DNA of 64,000 nt, taken from positions 372,001 to 436,000 of the forward strand of contig DASQFI010000010.1 of the NCBI GenBank assembly GCA_035633215.1, written 5' to 3'. Positions 1-9,838 of this stretch are shown piece after piece (the first letter of the stretch is position 1; the number at the start of each line of letters is the position of its first letter). Made by a program: the position numbers and the translations under genes. The notes under the pieces were generated by a model. It saw nothing but the letters and a program-made list of their open reading frames with translations. It was not told the origin of the DNA and did not search any database. The stretch comes from DASQFI01 sp035633215. Its GTDB lineage: Bacteria > Acidobacteriota > Vicinamibacteria > Vicinamibacterales > SCN-69-37.

Positions 1-69
1 GAAGTCTCTTACGAGCGTCGCCGCAGGCGACCACGTCAAGTCAAGCGGGTTCCGGGATTAGGAGTTCTC

Positions 70-444
70 ATGGCGATCGAGGCACCTGTCCGACAGTACC
101 GCTGGGATGACATGCCGAAAGAGCGCGTCAACGACCTGCTCGATCGGCGCTTGATCACGGGCGAGCGCATGATGCTGGCCCACGTCTATCTGAAGAAGGG
201 CTGCATCGTCCCGATGCACTCTCACGAAAACGAACAGCTCACGTACGTCGTGAGCGGCGGGCTTCGCTTCTGGATCGGCGACGAGAACGCCGAGAGCTTC
301 GTCGTCGGTCCCGGCGAGGTCCTCGTGATTCCATCTCGCGTCCCGCACAAGGCCGAAGCGGTCGAGGACACGCTCGACGTCGACGTTTTCTCTCCGCCGC
401 GGCAGGACTGGCTGGACAAGACGGATGACTATCTGAGGAAATGA
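70..444 (+). CDS. Small single-domain cupin protein
   Basis: This 124-residue protein is a single cupin beta-barrel. The first cupin motif has His50-x-His52, with Gln56 where many cupins have Glu, and the second has His93 in a VPHKAEA context, so a metal-binding site is likely. The strand pattern around VSGGLRFWIGD fits the fold. The ATG at 70 is preceded by GGAG at a good distance, which supports this start. The next gene begins 4 bases after the stop, so the two are probably co-transcribed. The substrate cannot be read from the sequence; small cupins of this kind include isomerases, dioxygenases and sugar or metal sensors. Confidence 0.85.
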   Translation: MAIEAPVRQYRWDDMPKERVNDLLDRRLITGERMMLAHVYLKKGCIVPMHSHENEQLTYVVSGGLRFWIGDENAESFVVGPGEVLVIPSRVPHKAEAVEDTLDVDVFSPPRQDWLDKTDDYLRK

Positions 445-448
445 CACC

Positions 449-1168
449 ATGCATCGAAACCTTCGTCGCGAGTTGCGGTTCCTGCGCGGCTACGCGATCG
501 TGACTTCGCTCGTGATGGTCGTGCTCTGCGCGACGGCATTCCGGCAGGCCACGCGCGCCACCAACCTCGGCGAAGTCAATGTCGAGCGGATCAACGTCGT
601 CGATGCCGACGGCACGCTGCGGATGGTCATTTCGAACAAGGACAAGATGCACCCGGGCGTGATGGACGGCGTCGTCATCGACCGGCCTCGGCCGGTGGCG
701 GGGATGCTGTTCTTCAACGATCAGGGCGACGAAGTGGGTGGCCTCACCTACACCGGCCGGCAGACGGATGACGCCAGGCGCGCGGATGCAGGCCTGATGT
801 TCGACCAATTGAAGCAGGACCAGACGGTCGGCCTGAGCTACACGGAGAACAACGGCCGCCGCTCGGCCGGCTTCCACGTCTGGGATCGCGCGGACTCCCG
901 CCTGAGCGAGTTGATTGCGAAGCTCAACGCCGCGAACAAGATCGAGGATCGCGCCAAACGCGACGCCGAAATCGCGGCGATCCGCGCGGTGGCGCCTCCG
1001 GGTCCGCGACGCGTGTTCCTGGGCAAGACGCCGGAGCGCGCGTCAACGCTGTCGCTCTCGGATGCGTCCGGGCGGCCGCGGCTGGTGTTGACCGTCGATC
1101 CGGCCGGGAACCCGCGGATTGAGTTTCTGGATGAGCAGGGGAAAGTGGTCAGCCGGATAGAGAAGTGA
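449..1168 (+). CDS. Membrane-anchored protein of unknown function
   Basis: This 239-residue protein has one hydrophobic segment near the N-terminus (about residues 14-30, AIVTSLVMVVLCATAF) and a soluble, probably periplasmic, remainder. The soluble part contains two similar stretches, VVDADGTLRMVIS near residue 50 and LSDASGRPRLVLTVD near residue 205, which look like repeated beta-hairpin units (xxDxxGxxRxVL). I do not recognise a named family. It follows the cupin gene by 4 bases. The convergent L,D-transpeptidase gene ends 5 bases beyond its stop. Confidence 0.75.
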   Translation: MHRNLRRELRFLRGYAIVTSLVMVVLCATAFRQATRATNLGEVNVERINVVDADGTLRMVISNKDKMHPGVMDGVVIDRPRPVAGMLFFNDQGDEVGGLTYTGRQTDDARRADAGLMFDQLKQDQTVGLSYTENNGRRSAGFHVWDRADSRLSELIAKLNAANKIEDRAKRDAEIAAIRAVAPPGPRRVFLGKTPERASTLSLSDASGRPRLVLTVDPAGNPRIEFLDEQGKVVSRIEK

Positions 1169-1172
1169 GTCT

Positions 1173-1871
1173 TCACCTCTGACAGGACATGTACTTCGAC
1201 GACTCGAGCCAATCCCGATCCGGATAGTAGACGAACAGCAGCCCGCCGCCCTTCACGCGATCGATCACTTCGCGCGCGACGCCGTCTCGAAGGGCGGGGC
1301 AGCCCCAGCTGCGGCCGAGGCGTCCATGCGTCCGTGCGAACTCGGCGCTCACGTACGGCGCGCCGTGCATGACGATGGCCCGCTCGAGCGCGCGGTCGTT
1401 GAAGCCTGCATCGAGACCGGTCAACCGCATCGAGTAGCCGTTCTTGCCGACGTACGACTCGCCCGTGACGAAGAGCCCGAGGCTCGACGCGTGGGTATCC
1501 GGCTCGTTTGAAAACTGATTCGCGAGGTTGTTGCCGCTGCCCTCGCCATGCGCGACGAGCTCGCGATAGAGCAGCGTCCGGGCGTCGAGATCGAACACCC
1601 ACAGCCGCTTTTCGGTGGAGGGCTTCGAGTAGTCGATGACGGTCAGCGTCGGGGCGTTCCGGACGTCGCCTGAGCGCACGGCGCACGTGGCGGCGCTGAG
1701 CGCCATCTCGAACACGTTCCGGTCGATCCCGCCAAGCTCGCCCGCCCGCCACTCAGTGCGACTGGGCCCGGCAGCGGCTCGCGGAGACGACCTCGACGAT
1801 TCGGCCGCCAGCCCGGCGCCGAACGCGATTGACAGAGAAACAACCAGAGCTGGGGAAACCGACACACACAC
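1173..1871 (-). CDS. Murein L,D-transpeptidase catalytic-domain protein (YkuD_2-like)
   Basis: The C-terminal half carries an L,D-transpeptidase-like signature, HG-x-LGRSWGCPAL, with the nucleophilic Cys in SWGC and an upstream HGAPYVS. This variant belongs to the YkuD_2 type rather than the classic SHGC type. Such enzymes act on peptidoglycan stem peptides in the periplasm. The frame is open up to 1955, but its first residues (MSDPSIL) are encoded by the end of a repeat element, so that start is doubtful. The GTG at 1871 gives a proper signal peptide (VSVSPALVVSLSIAFGAGLAA) and about 232 residues. A second, unrelated L,D-transpeptidase lies directly upstream. Confidence 0.8.
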   Translation of the reverse strand: MCVSVSPALVVSLSIAFGAGLAAESSRSSPRAAAGPSRTEWRAGELGGIDRNVFEMALSAATCAVRSGDVRNAPTLTVIDYSKPSTEKRLWVFDLDARTLLYRELVAHGEGSGNNLANQFSNEPDTHASSLGLFVTGESYVGKNGYSMRLTGLDAGFNDRALERAIVMHGAPYVSAEFARTHGRLGRSWGCPALRDGVAREVIDRVKGGGLLFVYYPDRDWLESSKYMSCQR

Positions 1872-1935
1872 CTGTTCCGACGCCGGAGACGTCTTCGAGC
1901 AGTTTTGTTGGAGGCGCGAGCTGCAGACTAACACA

Positions 1936-2095
1936 AGAATTGACGGATCGCTCATCGCTCTATTTAAAGAGCTTGCTCGTCTAAATAGCTTGCTTGTATA
2001 GAGATCTTGCTCGTCGGCGGTGTCAGACGCGCCCGCTCTGCGGGCGCCAGGTTTTTCAATAGAGCGATAGATCGATAGAGCGATTTATCAATTTC
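1936..2095. repeat. Word-armed inverted repeat, copy A of the GATCGATA family
   Basis: One end reads AGAATTGACGGATCG. The other arm reads TTTTTCAATAGAGCGATA followed by GATCGATA-type 8-bp words. The centre holds CTTGCTCGTC words and a CGCCCGC-tctgc-GGGCG hairpin. The end sequence is the reverse complement of the CGATCCGTCAATTCT end found at 42760-42772 and, in part, at 55046-55058. The element supplies the stop codon of the L,D-transpeptidase at 2088 and the false N-terminus of the one before it. It may form a strong transcript hairpin. Confidence 0.8.
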
Positions 2096-3722
2096 CCTGT
2101 CTCTTGTCATACCCATAAACATCGGGTTGGAAGTGGATGCCCCCGGCGTCGTCCACCCACGCCGTGAAATAGACGATGTGCACGGGGATGGGCTCGCGGA
2201 GCTTGACGAGCTTTTCGACGCCGGCATTCATGGCCGTGTGAATCCTCGGCTCGGTCCAGTCCGTCTGGTCGCGAAGTACGTACTTGGCGAGCGCGGTCGG
2301 CTCCTCGACGCGCACGCACCCGTGGCTGAAGGCGCGGCCCCGGCGTGAGAAGAGATCGTCGGCCGGCGTGTCGTGCAGATACACGTTGTACGGGTTCGTG
2401 AAGAGAAACTTCACATGTCCGAGCGCGTTGCGCGCGCCCGGGCGCTGCCTGAACGCGAGCTGCTCGACGGCCTCCGGCTTGTCCCAATCGATCGTCGACG
2501 GGTCGACGCGCTCGGCGCCGCCGTTGGACACTCGCAGAATCTCGATGTTGTTGCGCGCGAGATAGTTCGCATCCCGCGCCACGGCCGGCGCCGTCTCGCC
2601 GGTCACGATCGTGTCCGGGATGTTCCAGTACGGGCTGAACACGACGCTGTGCATCTCGGAGCTGAAGACCGGCGTCTCGTTCCCCGGCTTCCCCACGACG
2701 ACGCGGATGTCACTCACGGTCTTGCCGTGTTCCCGAGCGACGACGTGGAAGTAGGGAATGTTGACGATCAGATGGCGTTCGCCGAAGTCGTCCGGCATCC
2801 AGCGCCAGCGATCGAGATTGAGTGCGATCTGCCGCAGCCGTTCGTCCACCGTCACGTTCATCGCAGAGAGCGTCGCGGCGTCGACGATGCCCGTGGCCTT
2901 CAACGCGTGGTGTTCCTGGAACGCCCGCACGGCCGCCTCGACCTGGCTGTCGAACGTCGTCGACGGCTTCCGCGATCGCGATCTGCGGTTGGCCGCGAGC
3001 TCGCCCGTGGCGGCCAGGCGCTGACGAAGCGCGATCACCGACTGGTGCGACACGTCCCGCTTGAAGACGCCGGCGGACACTTTTGGCCAGCCGCCGCGCT
3101 GCTTCACGCCTTTCAACCCGACGAGCGCGCGTTGGAGGGCGGCGTATTCGGGATGCGCCGGCCGGATCGCGTCGAGCCAACCGGCAAGCCTGTCGTCGAT
3201 CGCCTGGGTCAAGCTCGCCGCGAAATCGGGCGCGGTCCGGCGGGGTTTCCAACGGCGATCGATCGATGCCGGCGTCGTGCGACCGAGCGCGACATCGCGG
3301 CCCAGCGCGAGCAGCGCGGTGCTCACGCGAATCTCGAGCTCGGCGAGGTTCTTCAGACGCTGATTCTTGTCGGCCGTGTCGGCGTCGCCAAGCTCCGCGA
3401 GGCGGCGCGCAATCTGCGCTTCGTCGTAGTCCGCCGCGCTGAGGCCGTGCTCGCCGGCCAGGCTGATCAGGCGCCAGGCGTCTTTCGCTTTCTTTGACGG
3501 CGACGATTCGCCGATCCAGGCGGGCGCGAGTTCGCGGTGCGAATAGAACGCGCGGACATCATTCCAGACGGCGCGGTCGACGCCAGCGGGTGGTTGACCG
3601 GCGAGGCGTGTCTGGATGTCGTTGGCAGCCGGATGCGCGCGACCGCCGGCACATCCTGCAGCTGCCAACAGCGCGGCGAGCGCGACCGTCACGAACGCGC
3701 ACGACTCCCGAAACCGGCTCAT
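2088..3722 (-). CDS. L,D-transpeptidase lipoprotein, YcbB/LdtD-like
   Basis: This 544-residue protein has an N-terminal lipoprotein signal with lipobox LLAAAGC, so it should be anchored to a membrane on the periplasmic side. The order is a scaffold region (about 40-230), a peptidoglycan-binding-like domain (about 230-310, AVRAFQEHHALKATGIVDAATL) and a YkuD catalytic domain (about 320-510). The catalytic motif is SHGCVRVEEP, containing the nucleophilic Cys and its upstream His. Length and order match YcbB/LdtD-type enzymes, which make 3-3 cross-links in peptidoglycan. The last codons and stop lie inside a repeat element. The neighbouring L,D-transpeptidase belongs to a different subfamily. Confidence 0.92.
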   Translation of the reverse strand: MSRFRESCAFVTVALAALLAAAGCAGGRAHPAANDIQTRLAGQPPAGVDRAVWNDVRAFYSHRELAPAWIGESSPSKKAKDAWRLISLAGEHGLSAADYDEAQIARRLAELGDADTADKNQRLKNLAELEIRVSTALLALGRDVALGRTTPASIDRRWKPRRTAPDFAASLTQAIDDRLAGWLDAIRPAHPEYAALQRALVGLKGVKQRGGWPKVSAGVFKRDVSHQSVIALRQRLAATGELAANRRSRSRKPSTTFDSQVEAAVRAFQEHHALKATGIVDAATLSAMNVTVDERLRQIALNLDRWRWMPDDFGERHLIVNIPYFHVVAREHGKTVSDIRVVVGKPGNETPVFSSEMHSVVFSPYWNIPDTIVTGETAPAVARDANYLARNNIEILRVSNGGAERVDPSTIDWDKPEAVEQLAFRQRPGARNALGHVKFLFTNPYNVYLHDTPADDLFSRRGRAFSHGCVRVEEPTALAKYVLRDQTDWTEPRIHTAMNAGVEKLVKLREPIPVHIVYFTAWVDDAGGIHFQPDVYGYDKRQGN

Positions 3723-3748
3723 GGCCGGTGAACCAGCAAAGAGCGTGC

Positions 3749-4572
3749 CTACAGGTACTTCACGAAGACCACTTCATTACGCTTTTCGTTGTAGAGCAAC
3801 TCGTCGACGCTGTTGCTTACCATGAGCAACCCGAAGCCGCCCGGCCGGATGCCTTTTTCCTCTCGGACCTCCATGTGCGCGATAGGGCCGTCGTCCTGCC
3901 GCCCGATCGCGGCGTGCGGAAGATTCTGCAGGTCGAATCCTGACCCGGGATCGGCAATGCGGTACATGAGCATGCGCTTGGCGCGCAGGTAGGCGATGCG
4001 CACTTTCCGGCTCGGATCGAGCTTGCCGCCCCATTCCACCGCGTTCAGCAACAGCTCGCGAAAGGCGTAAGCGATCGTCTCGCGCAGTTTGGGATCGAGG
4101 TCCGTGCCGAGATGCGCCATGACCGTCTGCAACTGCTCGGCGGCGCCGCGCGTGCACGGCACGAGGATCTCCACCCATTCAGGCCGCGCCGAGATCACTT
4201 CGATGGGCACCTGCTCGGGCGCCTCCAGCGTTTCGCGCACGGTCTGGAGCAGCGCCTTGGCCTCGACCGGCTTGTGTACGTAGCGAAACGCCTGTTCGCG
4301 GACGGCCTTGAGCAGCGTCTCTGGCGCGTCGTCCGACGTCATGATGACGATGCGCGGGCGGGTTTTTCGCGCCCGCAGCTTCGCCAGGAGGTCGAGCCCG
4401 TTCATGCGTGGCATCCAGACGTCGAGCAGCAGGAGATCGAATCGCTGCTTGCCGACGAGCCCGAGCGCCTCGATGCCGTCCTTGGCGACCGCCGTGCCGA
4501 AGCCAGCGCCGTCGAGCACTTTTCGCAGTACGTGCCGCGTGGTCCGGTCGTCGTCCACGACGAGGATCTTTT

Positions 4573-4576
<4 letters not shown>
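3749..4576 (-). CDS. Response regulator with RsbW-like ATPase output domain
   Basis: This 275-residue protein starts MKKILVVDDD and joins a receiver domain (about 1-120; phosphoacceptor Asp in LLLDVWMP, Lys in HKP) to a HATPase_c domain of the anti-sigma/RsbW kind (about 135-275). The ATPase shows an N-box (FRELLLNAVEWGG), a G1-like DPGSGFD and a late GGFGLLMV. The ATG at 4576 overlaps the stop of the upstream hybrid kinase as ATGA, so translation is coupled and the two very likely form one pathway. There is no DNA-binding domain, so the output is probably protein phosphorylation or partner switching. Confidence 0.9.
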
Positions 4577-7623
<3,047 letters not shown>

Positions 7624-7651
7624 AGCGAGCCGTGATTATAGGGTGCCCGCG

Positions 7652-8434
7652 CTACTTCGATTGTCCCCACACGAGGGCCGATCGCGGCGAGCGGTTGCCC
7701 GTGCCGTCCACGGCCACGAGGAAGTACCGACTGATTCGGCCGCTGCGGGTGCGCGTGTCCACGAAAAACGGCGCCACCGCGGTCCCAATCTGTGTGGCGC
7801 TCCCGGAAAGCGGCGGATCCCTCCAAATCTCGTAAACGACACTGCCGGCGCTCGAGGGGTTGGGCTGCCACGCGAGCGTGACCTGGCGCGAATCCGGACC
7901 AGACTTCGCCGACAGGCCCGTCGGCATGCCCGGCGGGGTGGTGTCCGGAAACGACACGTTGCCGCTGCTGGCTGCGAACAACGGGTCGGACGCATAGACC
8001 GCGGTGATGGTGCGAGTCGGCGCGCCCAGGTCCGACAGCGTGAAGCGCGCGGTGCGCTCGCGCGTCAGCGCCGCCTGCGCGAGAACGCGCGCACCTTCCT
8101 GGAACGTCACCATGCCCGTTGGCGTGCCGCCGTCGTGTCCCACGACCAGCGCGGTGAAGGTGACGGGCCCGGATGGCTGCGTCCCGCTCGGCGCGCTCAC
8201 GACCGTGGTCGTCGCCGACTTGTGGATTTTCTGCACGCGCGTGACGGTGGTCCCCGTCGCATCGTGCGTCGCGCTGATGAAATGGGTGCCGGCCGGAAGG
8301 TTGGAGGTCGTGAACGCCGCGGCGCCATTGGCGTTCCGCCTTTGAGCCTTTGGGTCTTTGAGCCTCTGAGCCTCTTCCGCTATCTCGACGGTTTCCGAGC
8401 ATCGAGATCGAGCTCGTTCAACGGCACATCCCAA
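7652..8434 (-). pseudogene. 5'-truncated Ig-like/fibronectin III protein fragment
   Basis: From about 8335 down to 7652 the frame encodes the tail of an Ig-like repeat (SNLPAGTHFISATHDATG), one more Ig-like repeat (PSGPVTFTALV to TITAVYASD) and a fibronectin III module (PPGMPTGLSAKS to FLVAVDGTG). Such proteins are secreted adhesins or surface proteins with many repeats and a signal peptide. Here there is no signal peptide, the first Ig unit begins in mid-fold, and the codons before it come from an array of TTTGAGCC words. The open frame also overlaps the end of the next gene upstream by 55 bases. I read this as the surviving 3' end of a larger gene. Confidence 0.7.
8344..8375. repeat. Tandem 8-bp words (TTTGAGCC)
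   Basis: Four consecutive 8-bp units read TTTGAGCC, TTTGGGTC, TTTGAGCC and TCTGAGCC. They sit exactly where homology of the Ig/FnIII fragment begins and just beyond the stop of the gene upstream. No inverted second arm was found nearby, so this may be half of a word-armed hairpin left after a deletion. Confidence 0.7.
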
Positions 8435-8919
8435 TGCGCGTCGAGAATCTCGAAGCGGCGCTGCTCCTCCTTGCGAAACGTCGCGAGGTCCTTGTACAGC
8501 CGGCGGACGATTTCCTCCTCACCCGACGGGCCGGTCATCGCCGCAGTGTCCCGGAACGTGATGGCGACCGCGAACGTCCAGTCCGCGCGGCCGTCGCCGT
8601 GGTAGGTCGGTACGTACGTCCGGACGGCCGTAATGCGTCCTGACTTGATCTGGTCCTTCAGCACCGGATAGTGGTTCTTCTGAAACAGATCGACGAACTC
8701 CTCCTGATAGCCCCACTTCACGCGGTAGAAGTACCACGCGGTGCGCTCGGCGCGAGACCCGGCTTGGGCCGCCGGGGCCTGGCTCGCCAAGATGTCAAAG
8801 GCGCGAAGGTCCTGGCTCGCCGAGGGGTCGAAAGCGCGAAGGCGGCCCGATTGCGCGAACAACGTCATGAGAAGCGCCAGCGACGCCAGTCCCGCGCGGA
8901 CGAAATGAGCTTGGGTCAT
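8380..8919 (-). CDS. Secreted protein of unknown function
   Basis: The ATG at 8919 has GGAGGT upstream, which favours it over the in-frame ATG at 8949. The 179-residue product has a signal peptide (about 1-25) and then a low-complexity stretch with a repeat, RAFDPSASQDL then RAFDILASQ. The repeat is also visible in the DNA as GCGCGAAGGTCCTGGCTCGCC copies. The mature part (RTAWYFYRVKWGYQEEFVDL, then TFAVAITFRD) looks like a dimeric alpha/beta-barrel-type fold, but no catalytic motif is evident. I do not recognise a named family. It lies 61 bases from the divergent rhomboid gene. Confidence 0.75.
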   Translation of the reverse strand: MTQAHFVRAGLASLALLMTLFAQSGRLRAFDPSASQDLRAFDILASQAPAAQAGSRAERTAWYFYRVKWGYQEEFVDLFQKNHYPVLKDQIKSGRITAVRTYVPTYHGDGRADWTFAVAITFRDTAAMTGPSGEEEIVRRLYKDLATFRKEEQRRFEILDAHWDVPLNELDLDARKPSR

Positions 8920-8980
8920 ACGGACCTCCAGAAGGTGGAAGCGTGACACGTCCCGGCAATCGTGACAATCTGTGTAAGAC

Positions 8981-9736
8981 GTGATTCCCTACCACGACGA
9001 AAACGAAACGCAGCGCACGGCCGTCGTCACGCTGTTTCTCATCGCGACGTGCGTGTTGACGTGGGTGTTGGTGCAAGGCGCGGGTGCCGTGAGACCGCTC
9101 GCCGAGTCGGTGTGCAACTACGGCCTCATTCCCGGCGAGCTGACACTGAGCCTCCCCCCAGGCGTGCGTTTCCCGATGGGCGACGGGCTCGTGTGTCTGA
9201 CCGATCCTGGCCGTCAGACGGCGAACGTCATCACGTCGATGTTCCTGCACGGCTCCTGGATGCATCTGTTGGGAAACATGTGGTTCCTCTGGCTCTTCGG
9301 GAACAACATCGAAGACTCGATGACCCGACCGCGTTTCCTCGCGTTCTATCTCCTGTGCGGCCTCGCGGCGGCGCTCCTGCAGGTCCTGGCGCAGCCGAAC
9401 TCCGAGATCCCAATGGTCGGCGCATCCGGCGCCATCAGCGGCGTCATGGGCGCATATCTCGTCCTGTTTCCCCGGGTGCGCGTGTTCACGTTCGTGCCGC
9501 TGGTGGTCATCATGACCTCGGTCGCCCTGCCGGCGTGGGTCATGCTCATCTATTGGATGTTGCTCCAGTTCGTCGGCGGTCTGTCGTCGATCGGAGCCGA
9601 AGGCGGCGGTGTCGCGTTCTGGGCACACGTCGGCGGGTTCGGCGCCGGCGCCGTGCTCGTCAAATTCTTCGTCCGAGCCGATCGCGTCGCCAAGCACGAG
9701 GCGCACCACTGGGAGCCGCGGAGAGTTGGCTGGTGA
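8981..9736 (+). CDS. Rhomboid family intramembrane serine protease
   Basis: This 251-residue polytopic membrane protein has about six or seven transmembrane helices. The catalytic Ser lies in GASGAISG and the catalytic His in FWAHVGGFGAG. The loop-1 signature HLLGNMWFLWLFG supplies the conserved Asn of rhomboids. Such enzymes cut substrates within the membrane. The start is GTG at 8981, giving an N-terminus MIPYHDENETQRT that resembles other short rhomboids. Its 3' end faces a tetratricopeptide gene, with an inverted-repeat element between them. Confidence 0.93.
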   Translation: MIPYHDENETQRTAVVTLFLIATCVLTWVLVQGAGAVRPLAESVCNYGLIPGELTLSLPPGVRFPMGDGLVCLTDPGRQTANVITSMFLHGSWMHLLGNMWFLWLFGNNIEDSMTRPRFLAFYLLCGLAAALLQVLAQPNSEIPMVGASGAISGVMGAYLVLFPRVRVFTFVPLVVIMTSVALPAWVMLIYWMLLQFVGGLSSIGAEGGGVAFWAHVGGFGAGAVLVKFFVRADRVAKHEAHHWEPRRVGW

Positions 9737-9741
9737 AAGAA

Positions 9742-9830
9742 ATTGAGTTATTGCGTTATTGGGTTATCGAAAACCCTGCCGTCTTCTGGCTCTTCAATAA
9801 CTCAATAACCCAATAACTCAATAACTCAAT
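9742..9830. repeat. Word-armed inverted repeat D (ACTCAATA words)
   Basis: The left arm (9742-9767) is built from TATTGAGT-type 8-bp words and the right arm (9796-9830) from four ACTCAATA-type words plus part of a fifth, in inverted orientation. Between them is a 28-base spacer beginning CGAAAACCCTGCC. The arms can form a long AT-rich stem. The element fills nearly the whole gap between two convergent genes (rhomboid and TPR protein), so it may act as a bidirectional terminator. Confidence 0.85.
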
Positions 9831-9838
9831 GACAGAGT

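Noticed and set aside
1872..1955. ATG at 1955 as start of the first L,D-transpeptidase
   Set aside because: The codons from 1955 down to about 1936 are the end of the repeat element, and using this start would bury the signal peptide inside the protein.
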